Origin: Vibrio sp. 99-70-13A1
GTDB lineage: Bacteria; Pseudomonadota; Gammaproteobacteria; Enterobacterales; Vibrionaceae
Direction of reading: 5' to 3'
NCBI RefSeq assembly: GCF_013114625.1
Contig: NZ_VTXD01000009.1
Location: forward strand, 1 to 64,000
Length of the DNA stretch: 64,000 nt
Position 1 is the first letter of the stretch. Every line of letters starts with the position of its first letter. Shown here piece after piece: positions 18,540-28,851 of this stretch. The position numbers were made by a program, and so were the translations under genes. The notes under the pieces are model-generated. The model had not been told where the DNA came from and did not search any database. It saw only the letters and a program-made list of their open reading frames with translations.

Positions 18540-19853
18540 TTAAGCCACTTCTTCAGTGAACTCTTCTTGCTCTGTCTTCCCAATAAAAAACATGCAAACA
18601 ATCGCAGCGACAGTCGGCATTAACCAACCCATGCCAATTTCAAATAACGGCAACATGTTGAATGCAGAAACATCAACACCTGCAATTTTAGCGGCATCAA
18701 TCAAAGCAAACATCAAAGAAACAAGCAGAACTACGCGGTAAGCCATTTTGGTATTAGGCAGTTTCTTACGAAGGAAAGTTAACGCAACGAGTGCGATAGC
18801 CACTGGGTATAGAGCAAACAGCACTGGAACTGAAAGCGAAATCAGTTGAGCTAAACCTACATTCGCAACAATCGCACAAGCCGCACCATTAATGATGACC
18901 CATTTTTTGTAAGAGATAGGCGTCAATGAGCTAAAGCACTCAGAACAAGCTGAAATAAGGCCAATTGCTGTTGTTAAACAAGCAAGCAATACAATAACAG
19001 ACAGAACGATTTGACCCGATGGACCAAATAGAGCTTGAACGTATTGGCTTAGTACGACACCACCATTATCCGCACCAATCGCTACCACTGAACTGGTTGC
19101 ACCTAGGTAGAACAAAGAGATGTAAACAAAGGCTAAACCCGCAGCTGCAATACAGCCAGCATTGATTAAGTACTTAGTTGTAGTAGCACGATCAGTAATG
19201 CCTTTGCTTCGAATAGCGTCAACAATTAGCATACCGAACATCAACGCACCAAAGGTATCCATGGTGTTGTAACCCTCAAGGAAACCTTTCGTTAATGGTT
19301 GAGTTAAGTATTCACCCTGCGCCAGTAAAATATCACCTTGTGGGTTAATAAATACCGCAGCCGCTAGAATTACTAGACCAACAAATAGGACAGGTGTCAG
19401 TACCTTACCGATAACGTCAATTAGCTTGCCTTGAGACCATGCGAAAAACATAGCAATAGCAAAGAAAGCAATAGAGAAAATCGTCAAGTGCGCTTGAACA
19501 GCATCAATGAAGAACGGTTTCACCGCCATTTCATACGCAACTAAACCGGTACGTGGGGCAGCAAATGCAGGACCAATGATGATAAAAATCAGCACAGCCA
19601 TAATTGATGCAGCACGTTTAGGAAGATCTTGAGTTAAATGTCCCCAAGTACCACCCGCTACAGCGATAGCAATAATGGTAATAAGAGGAAGACCAACCGC
19701 TGTTAATAGGAAGCCAAACATGGCTGGTAAATAGTTTTCACCGGCTAATTGACCAGCAAGAGGAGGGAAAATGATGTTACCCGCACCTAAGAAAAACGCA
19801 AAAAGCATAAAGCCCAATGCAATAATATCTGTTATTTTTAAACTCTGTTTCAC
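18540..19853 (-). CDS. brnQ: Branched-chain amino acid transporter BrnQ
   Basis: LIVCS-family cation-coupled importer of Leu, Ile and Val; 437 aa, the E. coli length. About twelve hydrophobic segments. Family signatures include the N-terminal GFMLFAFFLGAGNIIFPP and the GPAFAAPRTGLVAYEM block near residue 95. It is convergent with fldB and separated from trmN6 by 351 bp. Confidence 0.95.
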   Translation of the reverse strand: MKQSLKITDIIALGFMLFAFFLGAGNIIFPPLAGQLAGENYLPAMFGFLLTAVGLPLITIIAIAVAGGTWGHLTQDLPKRAASIMAVLIFIIIGPAFAAPRTGLVAYEMAVKPFFIDAVQAHLTIFSIAFFAIAMFFAWSQGKLIDVIGKVLTPVLFVGLVILAAAVFINPQGDILLAQGEYLTQPLTKGFLEGYNTMDTFGALMFGMLIVDAIRSKGITDRATTTKYLINAGCIAAAGLAFVYISLFYLGATSSVVAIGADNGGVVLSQYVQALFGPSGQIVLSVIVLLACLTTAIGLISACSECFSSLTPISYKKWVIINGAACAIVANVGLAQLISLSVPVLFALYPVAIALVALTFLRKKLPNTKMAYRVVLLVSLMFALIDAAKIAGVDVSAFNMLPLFEIGMGWLMPTVAAIVCMFFIGKTEQEEFTEEVA

Positions 19854-20204
19854 AGATAATCCTTAATTATATTTTTGAATTGATGTTGTGTTTGCACGAA
19901 TTATTCTTCCGTGACTTATCATTACTATTTATGTGAGCTTCTACGCTAAAAACGTGCACTCAATCTATAAAATAGTCGCGCATAATGACGAAACACTCAT
20001 CAAGCTGCAAGTCAGCACAAAAAAACACTATATTAATTTGTATTTTTGACCCTTAACTAGTGGATTGCACTGCTTTATCAAAAATAGCTGAAACTATAAA
20101 CCACACACAAACCACAACAAGCCGCCAACAAATAGAACATCCAACCACACAAGCGATTAACATTAGATGTAATCACTTAAATTATTTAAATAAATAGAAT
20201 ATTA
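19854..20204. other. Intergenic region between brnQ and trmN6
   Basis: 351 bp between divergent genes; AT-rich and expected to hold both promoters. I see no open frame with a ribosome site, no strong hairpin and no clear operator. Confidence 0.6.
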
Positions 20205-20933
20205 GTGAAAAAGACAATGATTGAAACCAAGAGCTTCAATTTTAAACAGTTTTCCATTTTTGGAGGGCAAAGTGGTATGCCAGTTAGCACTGATGGTGTT
20301 TTACTCGGGGCATGGGCAAACTTTGCTGATAAAAAGAGAATAATAGATATTGGTTCTGGAACAGGGCTGCTTTCACTGATGATCGCACAGCGCTATTCGC
20401 TTGCTACGATTGATGCGGTTGATATCGATCAGCACGCGATTGAAGCTTCCACCATGAATATAAGTAACTCGCCATGGAAAGATCGAATCACTCTTCATCA
20501 TGCTGATATTGTTGCTTTGCCTTTTAAAGAGAAGTTCGATGGAATTATCTGTAACCCTCCTTACTTTAATAGCGGAGAGCAGGCGAAAAATAGCCAACGC
20601 GCCACGGCAAGGCACAGCCATACTCTTGCCCATAACGCACTAATTAATCATTGTTTTAACATCACGACAGAATGCGCTACCGCTAATTTCATTCTTCCGA
20701 CTCCAGAAGGCGAAGCTTTCATTGAACTCGCAAACTCATCGGGCTGGTCTGTTTCACGCAGGCTTGAAATCAAAACAACAGAAAAAAAATCCCCTTCTCG
20801 CCTTCTTTTTGAATTAGTAAAAGATCCTAATAAATCAGTTATTACGGAGTGTGAACAACTCACAATTCATAGTAATGACGGTTATAGCGATCCCTTTATT
20901 CAGCTGACTAAAGATTTTTATCTCAAGATGTAG
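20205..20933 (+). CDS. trmN6: tRNA1(Val) (adenine-37-N6)-methyltransferase
   Basis: SAM-dependent N6-adenine methyltransferase (YfiC) that modifies A37 of tRNA-Val1. It has 242 aa from a GTG start at 20205; an ATG at 20217 ([11 protein letters not shown]) is equally possible since neither has a strong SD. The SAM-binding motif I is [14 protein letters not shown] (about 47-60), and the adenine methyltransferase motif NPPY is in [11 protein letters not shown]. It sits upstream of srmB; the same two genes are neighbours in E. coli. Confidence 0.93.
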   Translation: MKKTMIETKSFNFKQFSIFGGQSGMPVSTDGVLLGAWANFADKKRIIDIGSGTGLLSLMIAQRYSLATIDAVDIDQHAIEASTMNISNSPWKDRITLHHADIVALPFKEKFDGIICNPPYFNSGEQAKNSQRATARHSHTLAHNALINHCFNITTECATANFILPTPEGEAFIELANSSGWSVSRRLEIKTTEKKSPSRLLFELVKDPNKSVITECEQLTIHSNDGYSDPFIQLTKDFYLKM

Positions 20934-20942
20934 CAAATACCA

Positions 20943-20958
20943 TGTGATCCTAATCACT
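20943..20958. promoter_or_regulatory. CRP-like site upstream of srmB
   Basis: TGTGA-N6-TCACT, nine of ten positions of the CRP consensus. A TATAAT (-10 like) follows at 20967-20972, which would place the site over the -35 region, so repression is more likely than class II activation. Function is inferred. Confidence 0.4.
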
Positions 20959-21041
20959 AATGCTTCTATAATGTCCGACTACTCTTTTTTATCTTCTGCC
21001 TAATGAGTGGCAGAAACCCTATTGCTTGTGGAGAAACAACA

Positions 21042-22289
21042 GTGATCAGAACCTTTGCAGAACTCGATCTAAACCAAGAGCTGCTAAAAGCAATCGACGA
21101 AATGGGCTATGAACGCCCAACACAGATACAAGCTGAAGCGATCCCACAAGCGTTAGATGGAAAAGACGTTTTAGCTTCTGCACCAACGGGCACAGGTAAA
21201 ACAGCCTCTTTTGTACTTCCTGCTCTACAGTACTTGCAAGACTTCCCTCGTAAGAGGGCTGGCCCGGCTCGTATGCTTATCCTGACGCCTACACGTGAGC
21301 TAGCAATGCAGATCACAGAGCAAGCTCGTGAACTCGCTAAGTACACCAGCCTAAATATCTTTACGATCACAGGCGGCGTAATGTACCAAGAGCACGCTGA
21401 CATCTTAAGTACGACTCAAGATATCGTTGTTGCAACACCTGGTCGTTTAATGGAATACATTGAAGGTGAGCGTTTCGATTGTCGCGCAATTGAATGGCTT
21501 ATTCTAGATGAAGCAGACCGCATGCTAGATATGGGCTTTGGCCCTGTAGTTGACCGCTTATCAGCAGAATGTCGCTGGCGTAAACAAACCTTACTTTTCT
21601 CAGCAACTCTGGAAGGTAAAGGCATTGAAGGTTTCACTGAAGATCTTCTTAAAAACCCAGCAGAGATTAGTGCACAACCTTCACTACGTGAGCGTAAGAA
21701 GATTACACAGTGGTACCATCGTGCTGATACACCAGAACACAAACTGAACCTGCTTAAACATATTATTACTGAGCAAGCTGAACGTTCAATCGTGTTCCTA
21801 AAAACACGAGATCGCTTAGGCGACCTTCGAGCTCAGCTTGAAAGCGCAAAAATTCCATGTGCATGGATCCAAGGTGAAATGCCTCAAGATCGCCGTAACA
21901 ACGCTATAGCGCGCTTCCGTGATGGTTCTGTAAACGTACTACTGGCAACGGATGTTGCTGCTCGTGGTATCGACCTTCCAGATGTCAGCCACGTTATCAA
22001 CTACGACATGCCACGTACTGCTGATGTTTACCTTCACCGTATTGGTCGTACTGCCCGTGCTGGTAAAAAAGGTAATGCTGTTTCGATTGTTGAAGCTCAT
22101 GACCAACTGATGGTAGAACGTGTGGCTCGCTACACTAAAGATGTGATCAAAGAACGTTTCATTGATGGCATGCGTCCAACACACAAAAAGCCAGCGGTAA
22201 CGAAAAAGAAAAAGCCAAAGAAAGAAGATAAAAAAGCAGTCGCTAAGCAAAAAGTAGCGAAGAAAAAGAAAGCGGCTAAGAAAAAGTAA
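21042..22289 (+). CDS. srmB: DEAD-box RNA helicase SrmB
   Basis: ATP-dependent RNA helicase that assists early 50S subunit assembly. Motif I is APTGTGKT, motif II DEAD (ILDEADRMLDMGF), motif III SATL, motif VI HRIGRTAR. A strongly lysine-rich tail of about 45 residues ends the protein. The open frame reaches an ATG at 21003 with no SD, but a GTG at 21042 with TGGAGA 8 nt upstream starts the sequence that aligns with E. coli SrmB (TFAELDLN). I choose the GTG, giving 415 aa. Terminator at 22376. Confidence 0.95.
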   Translation: MIRTFAELDLNQELLKAIDEMGYERPTQIQAEAIPQALDGKDVLASAPTGTGKTASFVLPALQYLQDFPRKRAGPARMLILTPTRELAMQITEQARELAKYTSLNIFTITGGVMYQEHADILSTTQDIVVATPGRLMEYIEGERFDCRAIEWLILDEADRMLDMGFGPVVDRLSAECRWRKQTLLFSATLEGKGIEGFTEDLLKNPAEISAQPSLRERKKITQWYHRADTPEHKLNLLKHIITEQAERSIVFLKTRDRLGDLRAQLESAKIPCAWIQGEMPQDRRNNAIARFRDGSVNVLLATDVAARGIDLPDVSHVINYDMPRTADVYLHRIGRTARAGKKGNAVSIVEAHDQLMVERVARYTKDVIKERFIDGMRPTHKKPAVTKKKKPKKEDKKAVAKQKVAKKKKAAKKK

Positions 22290-22375
22290 TCATCTTACTG
22301 ACTAGCTTTTAATAGCTGTTCAGTTTTAGTAGCTACTCAGTTTTAAAAACAGCTTCGCTTGAAAGACTGACTAAA

Positions 22376-22413
22376 AAGCCCCTTGCCGTTTATCACGACA
22401 AGGGGCTTTTTTT
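22376..22413. terminator. Terminator between srmB and yaaA
   Basis: Stem AAAGCCCCTTG / CAAGGGGCTTT with a T run; between convergent genes. Confidence 0.9.
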
Positions 22414-22465
22414 ATAACTGGAACTTTGAGAGTCTAATAGTTAAGAGTCTAATAAGATTGATCGG

Positions 22466-23242
22466 TTAGTTCTGCTCTTCGCGCTTAAAGACTAACTCTT
22501 TAGCATTCGATTCTTCTTCCACAAAGTAATAACCCGCAGTATCAAATTTCGTTAATGCTTCAATCGAATCGATTTTATTCTCGATGATATAACGAGCCAT
22601 CATGCCTCGCGCTTTTTTAGCGTAGAAGCTAATCACTTTGTATTGACCATTTTTGCAGTCTTTAAATACTGGCGTGATAATTTTCCCATCTAACGCTTTT
22701 GGCTTCACCGCTTTAAAGTATTCATTAGAAGCAAGGTTAACTAGCACATTATCACCCTGTGCGTTCAGTGCTTCATTCAGCTTATCCGTAATGAGGTTAC
22801 CCCAAAATTGGTATAAGTTCGTACCACGTTCATTAGCAAGGCGAGTGCCCATCTCTAAACGGTAAGGCTGCATCAAATCTAACGGTTTTAGTAAACCATA
22901 CAAACCAGAAAGCATACGAAGGTGGCTTTGTGCGTAGTCAAAATCTTCATCGGTCAATGTCTCTGCATCTAGCCCAGTATAAACATCCCCTTTAAAAGCA
23001 AGAATCGCTTGGCGCGCATTTTCTTGAGTGAAGGTTTCACTCCACTGCTCAAAGCGAGCAACATTCAAACCAGCAATTTTATCGCTCACTTTCATCAAAG
23101 CTGATACATCAGCAGGCGTCAGCTTGCGGCACACTTCGATTAGCTCTGCTGAATGCTCAACAAATTCAGGCTGACTAAAGCGTTCAGTCGCCAATGGTGA
23201 CTCATAATCTAATGTTTTTGCAGGAGAAACGACAACTAACAT
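22466..23242 (-). CDS. yaaA: Peroxide stress protein YaaA (DUF328/UPF0246)
   Basis: Cytoplasmic protein of 258 aa that in E. coli is OxyR-induced and lowers intracellular free iron during peroxide stress. Family hallmarks visible are the N-terminal [22 protein letters not shown], the [15 protein letters not shown] block and the C-terminal [12 protein letters not shown]. Length matches E. coli YaaA (258). Confidence 0.95.
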   Translation of the reverse strand: MLVVVSPAKTLDYESPLATERFSQPEFVEHSAELIEVCRKLTPADVSALMKVSDKIAGLNVARFEQWSETFTQENARQAILAFKGDVYTGLDAETLTDEDFDYAQSHLRMLSGLYGLLKPLDLMQPYRLEMGTRLANERGTNLYQFWGNLITDKLNEALNAQGDNVLVNLASNEYFKAVKPKALDGKIITPVFKDCKNGQYKVISFYAKKARGMMARYIIENKIDSIEALTKFDTAGYYFVEEESNAKELVFKREEQN

Positions 23243-23395
23243 AACTTTGACCTTACTAGTAAAGATAACTTTATAGCAGCTAGAGTATAGAAAAAATCAC
23301 ATTTTGTCTTTATGGCTGTTCCTATTACTTCAATAGACAGAGGTGGCTGCTAATCGTTAACAAAAAAAGTCGCTAAAAAGAAAAACAGTAGGCAA

Positions 23396-23430
23396 AGAAA
23401 AAGGCTAAGGTCGAAACCTTAGCCTTTCTT
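23396..23430 (-). terminator. Terminator of the alanine/cation symporter gene
   Basis: Stem AAAGGCTAAGGT / ACCTTAGCCTTT, followed on the minus strand by TTCTTT; about 38 bp after the stop. Confidence 0.8.
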
Positions 23431-23467
23431 ATGATTTTAGGATGAGCGATGAATCACTCCAACAAGA

Positions 23468-24895
23468 TTACTTCTTGTTGTTAACCCAAATACCATCTTC
23501 CAATTGAGCTTTAAGCTCAGGGAAATCATCCGCATCAAACGTTGGTACTTTACCTTCGCCTAATTGTCGGTTGTAGTCTTTCGCTAGCTTAATCACGATG
23601 CCCGATAACAAGATAATCGCTACCAAGTTAACAATCGCCATTAGACCCATCGATACGTCAGCAAGTGCCCATACCGTTGGCAGTGTCGCAAGAGAACCGA
23701 ACATAACCATGCCTAGTACAACGATACGGAAAAACACTAGGCCTTTCTTGTTGTTGTGCTCTAGGAAAATAAGGTTTGTTTCAGCGTACGAGTAGTTTGC
23801 AATGATTGAAGTGAAAGCGAAGAAGAAAATCGCTACCGCTACAAAGATGCCACCCCATTCGCCCACTTGTGCCGTTAATGCACGCTGCGTTAGTTCAATA
23901 CCCGTTACTTCACCGTGTGGTACATACTCACCAGACATCAGGATGATTGCTACTGTTGCAGAACAGATAACAATAGTGTCCATGAATACGCCTAGCATTT
24001 GCACGTAACCTTGTGATGCAGGGTGCGGCGGGTAAGGTGTTGCCGATGCAGCAGCATTTGGCGCAGAACCCATACCAGCTTCGTTCGAGAACAAACCACG
24101 CTTAATACCGTTGATCATTGCTTGAGCAATTGCGTAGCCTAAACCACCAGCAGCAGCTTCTTGAAGACCAAATGCACTATTGAAGATAAGAGCCAGAACT
24201 TCAGGCACTTTCTCAATGTTCATTAACATCACGTAGATAGCAATAGCTAGGTAAGCAAGCGCCATAACTGGAACGATGATTTCAGCAGTACGCGCAATCT
24301 TACGAATGCCACCGAAGATAACGAATGCGGAAATAATTACAATACCAACACCAACGTAGCTACGCTCAAAGTCGAATGCTGTATTCATTGCACTTGCAAT
24401 GGCATTTGCTTGAACTGCGTTGAATACTAGACCGAATGCAATGATAAGGAAGATAGAGAATAGAACCCCCATCCAACGCATGCCTAAGCCTTTTTCCATG
24501 TAGTAAGCTGGACCACCACGGTAATTGCCGTCGTTATCACGCGTTTTGTATAGCTGTGCTAGCGTACTTTCCGCAAATGATGTAGCCATACCCAGCATTG
24601 CAATTAACCACATCCAGAAGATAGCACCAGGGCCACCAGCGGTAAGTGCAACAGCAACACCTGCCATATTACCCGTACCTACACGAGCGGCCAGACTGGT
24701 ACAAAGCGCTTGAAAAGAAGAGATACCAGCACTGTCGGCTTTACGGCTGTTCTTCAAAACAGAGAACATGTGGCCGAAATGGCGGAATTGAATGAAACCT
24801 AGTCGTACAGTGAAGTAAATACCAACACCAACAAGTAAGTAAACTAAAATAGATCCCCACAGGAGATCATTCATTAAATTAATTAAATCTGTCAC
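23468..24895 (-). CDS. Alanine/glycine:cation symporter (AgcS family)
   Basis: Inner-membrane Na+ (or H+) coupled amino-acid transporter, about 10-11 transmembrane segments. Family signatures include SSFQALCTSLAARVGTGNMAGV near the N-terminus, GGPGAIFWMW, and FSNEAGMGSAPNAAA in the middle. The frame is open to an ATG at 24922, but a GTG at 24895 has GAGG 5 nt upstream and begins TDLINLMNDLLWGS, the usual family N-terminus, so I choose it (475 aa). Substrate is alanine or glycine by family. Confidence 0.93.
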   Translation of the reverse strand: MTDLINLMNDLLWGSILVYLLVGVGIYFTVRLGFIQFRHFGHMFSVLKNSRKADSAGISSFQALCTSLAARVGTGNMAGVAVALTAGGPGAIFWMWLIAMLGMATSFAESTLAQLYKTRDNDGNYRGGPAYYMEKGLGMRWMGVLFSIFLIIAFGLVFNAVQANAIASAMNTAFDFERSYVGVGIVIISAFVIFGGIRKIARTAEIIVPVMALAYLAIAIYVMLMNIEKVPEVLALIFNSAFGLQEAAAGGLGYAIAQAMINGIKRGLFSNEAGMGSAPNAAASATPYPPHPASQGYVQMLGVFMDTIVICSATVAIILMSGEYVPHGEVTGIELTQRALTAQVGEWGGIFVAVAIFFFAFTSIIANYSYAETNLIFLEHNNKKGLVFFRIVVLGMVMFGSLATLPTVWALADVSMGLMAIVNLVAIILLSGIVIKLAKDYNRQLGEGKVPTFDADDFPELKAQLEDGIWVNNKK

Positions 24896-25603
24896 GTGAA
24901 CCTCGTAATTGAGTTTAAGCACTGATCTTGCATCCTAGCCCTCCTCTAAATTGCCTATGCCAGTGTCAATGTTGTGTCGGCATTAGTTTTTATATTATTA
25001 CTGCAATTTAGACTGTAAATGTCGCTTCATGCGTCCATTTTACGTATCAGTGTATTTTTTGACGGGCGGATAATGCAGCTAGATGAAGTAAAAATCAATA
25101 TGCACAAAGGCGCATTACAGTGTGATATTTCACTATTAAACCACACTTCATTAACACAAAAATCAACAACCCACCCCAATTGAAGTTACATTATCCAGAC
25201 ATCACTCCAACAACTCACAGTGCTCCCTCTTTAGTTTGATAGCATTCCATAAATGCACCGCAGAGCTAGGCTATATAAGGTATGACCTACTTTTTCATAT
25301 TTTAATAAGCACATTGATCGACCGCCGGCAGTTCAACAATATGCACTCAGGAGCATTGTGATTAAAATGCTATTATCTTCGCACAATGAATTAACATTCT
25401 AGACTAACGAATTTAATCGTTTACCTAAGTGCGTTTGCTTGTTTTTTAACCGCATTGAGTTCGACAATTTGTGAGCACACATATAAAACCCACACAAAAC
25501 CTTCATATATATGAAACAAATGCGAAACAAATCAAAGTTATGGTGAAGCTAAATGTGATACTTAATAGTTCGAAAAGACTCAACCACGGATGGAATATAG
25601 CTT
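24896..25603. other. 708-bp intergenic region
   Basis: Between the divergent symporter gene and the DUF3545 gene. AT-rich, expected to hold two promoters. One 54-codon frame (25019-25183) lacks a ribosome site and I do not call it. No strong terminator-like hairpin or recognisable RNA family is visible; an unannotated small RNA cannot be excluded. Confidence 0.5.
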
Positions 25604-25792
25604 ATGGATAACTTTCAATTTGATGATATCGCAGAACTAGAAATGCCTAGAATGACTCAAAAGAGCCGTGCTAAACCACTTAAGCGTAAATGGCGTGAGA
25701 TTGAGGAAATCAATGACCGAAAACGCTTACAAAAAGAACTCATGGATTTGAATTTAGGTTTAGATTTCGGGATTGAAGATATAAAACTATAG
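25604..25792 (+). CDS. DUF3545 family small protein
   Basis: Acidic/basic protein of 62 aa, recognisable as the DUF3545 family common in Vibrionaceae: an N-terminal DNFQFDDIAELEMPRM, a basic centre (KSRAKPLKRKWREIEE, residues 20-35) and an amphipathic leucine-rich end. No signal peptide or membrane segment. Function unknown. The ribosome site is weak (TGGA about 9 nt before ATG). A terminator follows. Confidence 0.88.
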   Translation: MDNFQFDDIAELEMPRMTQKSRAKPLKRKWREIEEINDRKRLQKELMDLNLGLDFGIEDIKL

Positions 25793-25889
25793 AGTGCATG
25801 AATATTTAAGGACACATAAAGCCTTAAGAAACATTAGCAGCTACTTTAGTTCACTCAATCATTTTTTAGTTCTAAAACTGAATTTAGAA

Positions 25890-25914
25890 AAAGGCACATA
25901 TATAGTGCCTTTTT
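25890..25914 (+). terminator. Terminator after the DUF3545 gene
   Basis: Stem AAAGGCAC / GTGCCTTT, loop ATATATA, then TTTTT. Confidence 0.88.
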
Positions 25915-25985
25915 TGTTCCTGTCGTACTTTGAGCACCGATATTAAAACAGAGGTATAGATACTCACTTCAACCATCCAATATAT

Positions 25986-26537
25986 TTAGACGCACTCTTC
26001 GGCATTCTGGCGAACTCTTGCCGCTAACTGTCTATATTGGTCTGCAATAGTATTACCAAAAACAGGATCATCTTCAGGTTGAGCCCATTGCGATTCGACC
26101 ATTTGCCAATCTTTCATCGTAAAGGTATCAACGATCATCGGTAGTATATGTCTTTCTTCTAATTCTAGATGGGCTTTTTGTGCACTCACAAACCCTTCTA
26201 GCTGGCTAATAAAGACCTGCTGAGGAACCACTGCATCTTGTAAGATCATCTCCACAACCAATAAAAACTCAGCCGTGATATCAGACAAGCGTTTATGTTC
26301 GGTGTCTAGGTTCTCAATCTTTTGCATTTCACCATAATGTTTTAAGTAATGGTGGTAAATAATGTCTTCTTTTGGGTGATGTACTTTTTCTGAGTGGTTC
26401 ATTAAATAGCTAACAATTTCAAAAACCAAACTGTAGTTTATTGCTTCACCCGCTTTCAATTGTGCTGTTTTGTTCCTCAAAATCACCAACAATTGCACCA
26501 TGTAGCTATGCTCGCGTCTTATCCTTTCAATCATCAT
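25986..26537 (-). CDS. Hemerythrin-like (HHE domain) protein
   Basis: Predicted four-helix di-iron protein of the HHE family. Visible ligand-like residues are the first His in RREHSYM, HSEKVHHPKEDIIYHHY (the HxxxE-type motif), H in TEHKRLSD and HLELEERHILPM near the C-terminus. The open frame runs to an ATG at 26648 that overlaps ung, but that extension is hydrophobic and unlike the family. The ATG ATG pair at 26537/26534 has GGAG about 9 nt upstream, giving 183 aa. Likely role is O2, NO or iron sensing or repair; unproven here. Confidence 0.85.
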   Translation of the reverse strand: MMIERIRREHSYMVQLLVILRNKTAQLKAGEAINYSLVFEIVSYLMNHSEKVHHPKEDIIYHHYLKHYGEMQKIENLDTEHKRLSDITAEFLLVVEMILQDAVVPQQVFISQLEGFVSAQKAHLELEERHILPMIVDTFTMKDWQMVESQWAQPEDDPVFGNTIADQYRQLAARVRQNAEECV

Positions 26538-26626
26538 AGTATTGCACTCCATTACACCTACTATAAGTAAGTGTATATGAAGAATAATGAATACGCTTTG
26601 ATGGTGGTCGAAAAACAACCAAAGGT

Positions 26627-27304
26627 TTACTCTTCTGGCAAAGACCAATTAATAAGTGGCTGATCGCCTTCACTTAAGATTTGATTCACTTTAGAAAAGT
26701 GCTGACACCCAAAGAAACCACGACGTGCAGACAAAGGCGAAGGGTGAGGTGCCGTTAATACATGATGCTTTTCTACATTAATAGCTTGCCCTTTCTTTTG
26801 AGCATGGGCTCCCCAAAGTAAAAAAATGATGGATTCTTCTCTTTCATTAAGATGTTCGACAATGGTATCAGTAAAAATTTCCCATCCACATTTAGCATGA
26901 GAATGGGCTTTCCCCTGTTCGACAGTCAGTACCGTATTGAGCATAAGAACGCCTTGAGAAGCCCAAGTATTTAAGTAACCATGCGAAGGAGTAACAAAAC
27001 CATCGATATCTTGCTGTAGCTCTTTATACATATTACGTAGTGAAGGTGGAATCTTAACACCAGGTAATACAGAGAAAGCCAGTCCATGAGCCTGATCTGC
27101 TCCATGGTAAGGATCTTGCCCAATAATGACTACTTTCACATCTTTAAAAGGCGTCATTTCAAACGCACTAAATACATGATCTTCAGGTGGAAAAATCACC
27201 TTGCCTGTATTGCGTTCATTTTCCACAAACGCTATGACTTCTTTAAAGTAATCTTTACTGCGCTCATCATCGATGATCGTTTCCCATGTCTTCAATGAAT
27301 TCAT
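26627..27304 (-). CDS. ung: Uracil-DNA glycosylase (family 1)
   Basis: Excises uracil from DNA in base-excision repair; 225 aa, close to the 229 of E. coli. The water-activating motif GQDPYHG is at 62-68 with catalytic D64, and the leucine-intercalation loop motif HPSPLSA is near residue 187. The ATG overlaps nothing upstream. It shares strand with nfo, another base-excision-repair gene, with a His-rich small gene and a terminator between them. Confidence 0.97.
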   Translation of the reverse strand: MNSLKTWETIIDDERSKDYFKEVIAFVENERNTGKVIFPPEDHVFSAFEMTPFKDVKVVIIGQDPYHGADQAHGLAFSVLPGVKIPPSLRNMYKELQQDIDGFVTPSHGYLNTWASQGVLMLNTVLTVEQGKAHSHAKCGWEIFTDTIVEHLNEREESIIFLLWGAHAQKKGQAINVEKHHVLTAPHPSPLSARRGFFGCQHFSKVNQILSEGDQPLINWSLPEE

Positions 27305-27440
27305 TTTTTGCCTCTATCAATATGACTTCTTGGATGGTTTAGCTGTCGACATTAAATTGCTTAACCTTCCAAATTAACAAGCTTTCAGAACTTTGCTTGC
27401 TTCTAGAATTTGATTGATTCTAAAATTTGAGTACTTCTTA

Positions 27441-27480
27441 AAATAGTGAATGGGGCTAGTTATACCCCATTCCACTATTT
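27441..27480 (-). terminator. Terminator hairpin between the His-rich small gene and ung
   Basis: Long stem AAATAGTG(G)AATGGGG / CCCCATTCACTATTT with one bulged base and loop about 9 nt; T-rich on the minus side. It separates the small gene at 27546 from ung. Confidence 0.75.
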
Positions 27481-27545
27481 ATAAGAAATTGTGTTTAAAG
27501 AAACTATGTTGAGGACAAAATGATTTCAATAGTCAGAGAGGCTTT

Positions 27546-27662
27546 CTAACCACTTTTTTGCTGCGTTCGATGATGACCATGATTGTGGTTATGGCGATTA
27601 GGCGCTGGAAGACGGCTAGCAGGTCTAATTTCAAGTTCTGGGGTATGTGGTAAAGAATACAT
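27546..27662 (-). CDS. Small histidine-rich protein, 38 aa
   Basis: Open frame of 38 codons: MYSLPHTPELEIRPASRLPA, then PNRHNHNHGHHRTQQKSG. The second half is a basic His/Asn cluster (RHNHNHGHHR) suited to metal binding. The start has an excellent Shine-Dalgarno (GAGGAGGG, about 6 nt before ATG). It lies 81 bp downstream of nfo on the same strand and ends before a terminator hairpin, so it forms a compact transcript end. No signal peptide and no family I recognise. Coding is inferred from SD, composition and position. Confidence 0.6.
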   Translation of the reverse strand: MYSLPHTPELEIRPASRLPAPNRHNHNHGHHRTQQKSG

Positions 27663-27743
27663 AAGGCACCCTCCTCTATTGTTTAGTGTTCTACATATTC
27701 ATTAAACACTATGAAAGAAAGATGCCAACTATTGAGGTTTTAT

Positions 27744-28637
27744 CTAAACGTCTACATTATCCCTATAAATTTTGTGGAATATTCTTAATTGCTGAATCTC
27801 AGATGTCCATAATGATGGATCTATTGTTTCTAAAATCAATGGGATACCGTCAAATCTTGGATCGCTTGCGATATATTCAAAACAATCCCAGCCGATTTCA
27901 CCTTTACCTAACGAGTGATGCCTATCAACACGGCTAGCAAACTCAGCTTTTGAATCGTTAATGTGCATTGCTCTGAGATAGTGCATACCAACGATACGAT
28001 CAAACTCTGAAAAAGTGTGCTCACATGCCACTTTGGTACGTAGGTCATACCCCGCAGTAAAGGTATGACAGGTGTCCAGACACACCGCGACTCTTGATTT
28101 ATCTTCTACTTGTTCAATAATTTCAGCTAAATGTTCAAATTTCCACCCAAGGTTACTGCCTTGACCAGAAGTATTCTCTATAACAGCAATCACATCAGGC
28201 ACAGCTTGATGAGCAAGGTTTATAGACTCTGCAATTTTAGCCAAACACTCACTTTCAGAAATTTTCTTTAAATGACTCCCAGGATGAAAATTGAGAAGTT
28301 TTAAACCAAGTTGGTTACAACGCTCCATTTCATCGATAAAAGCTGCTCGAGATTTCTCTAACTTCTCTTCTTCAGGGGCACCCAGATTAATGAGGTAAGA
28401 ATCATGAGGAAGAATTTGATCGGCTCCAAACCCCAACATTTTGCAATTGGCTTTAAACGCTCTAATAGTCTTTTCTTCTAGAGGTTTTGCTGCCCATTGC
28501 CTTTGGTTTTTAGTAAATAGAGCGAAGGCATTCGCCCCTATTTCACGCGCTCTCATTGGTGCTTGATCCACACCACCGGCAGCAGAGACATGAGCCCCTA
28601 TAAATTTTTGTTCATCAGATGATAATTTGCTTGTCAT
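27744..28637 (-). CDS. nfo: Endonuclease IV (AP endonuclease)
   Basis: Zn-dependent apurinic/apyrimidinic endonuclease; 297 aa against 285 in E. coli. TIM-barrel motifs visible: [12 protein letters not shown] at the N-terminus, [38 protein letters not shown] and [25 protein letters not shown] (listed in order, about residues 12 to 245), with His/Asp/Glu metal ligands. The N-terminus carries about ten extra residues compared with E. coli. Confidence 0.97.
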   Translation of the reverse strand: MTSKLSSDEQKFIGAHVSAAGGVDQAPMRAREIGANAFALFTKNQRQWAAKPLEEKTIRAFKANCKMLGFGADQILPHDSYLINLGAPEEEKLEKSRAAFIDEMERCNQLGLKLLNFHPGSHLKKISESECLAKIAESINLAHQAVPDVIAVIENTSGQGSNLGWKFEHLAEIIEQVEDKSRVAVCLDTCHTFTAGYDLRTKVACEHTFSEFDRIVGMHYLRAMHINDSKAEFASRVDRHHSLGKGEIGWDCFEYIASDPRFDGIPLILETIDPSLWTSEIQQLRIFHKIYRDNVDV

Positions 28638-28798
28638 TAAATCACTTCACACTTTCAGAATACATGGTAAATGCTTGCTGTAATCTATGTCAGTTCAATA
28701 AAAATACAAATAATGTAGTAATTTTACAACAAACTGACTCGTTAAATATTCTTTATAATTTTAAATATTTTGTAATCATATTGTTTTCAAAGGTTTTA

Positions 28799-28812
28799 TT
28801 GATTTATCTCAA
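28799..28812. promoter_or_regulatory. Distal FNR box of grcA
   Basis: TTGATTTATCTCAA matches nine of ten defined bases of TTGAT-N4-ATCAA. Centred 53 bp upstream of the proximal box. Confidence 0.8.
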
Positions 28813-28851
28813 TAAAATTACCTTTTAAAAAATAAGGTTTTTGGTTGTTTT

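Noticed and set aside
25019..25183. 54-codon open frame in the large gap upstream of the DUF3545 gene
   Set aside because: No ribosome site at its ATG or at the internal ATG, and no recognisable composition. Chance frame in AT-rich DNA.
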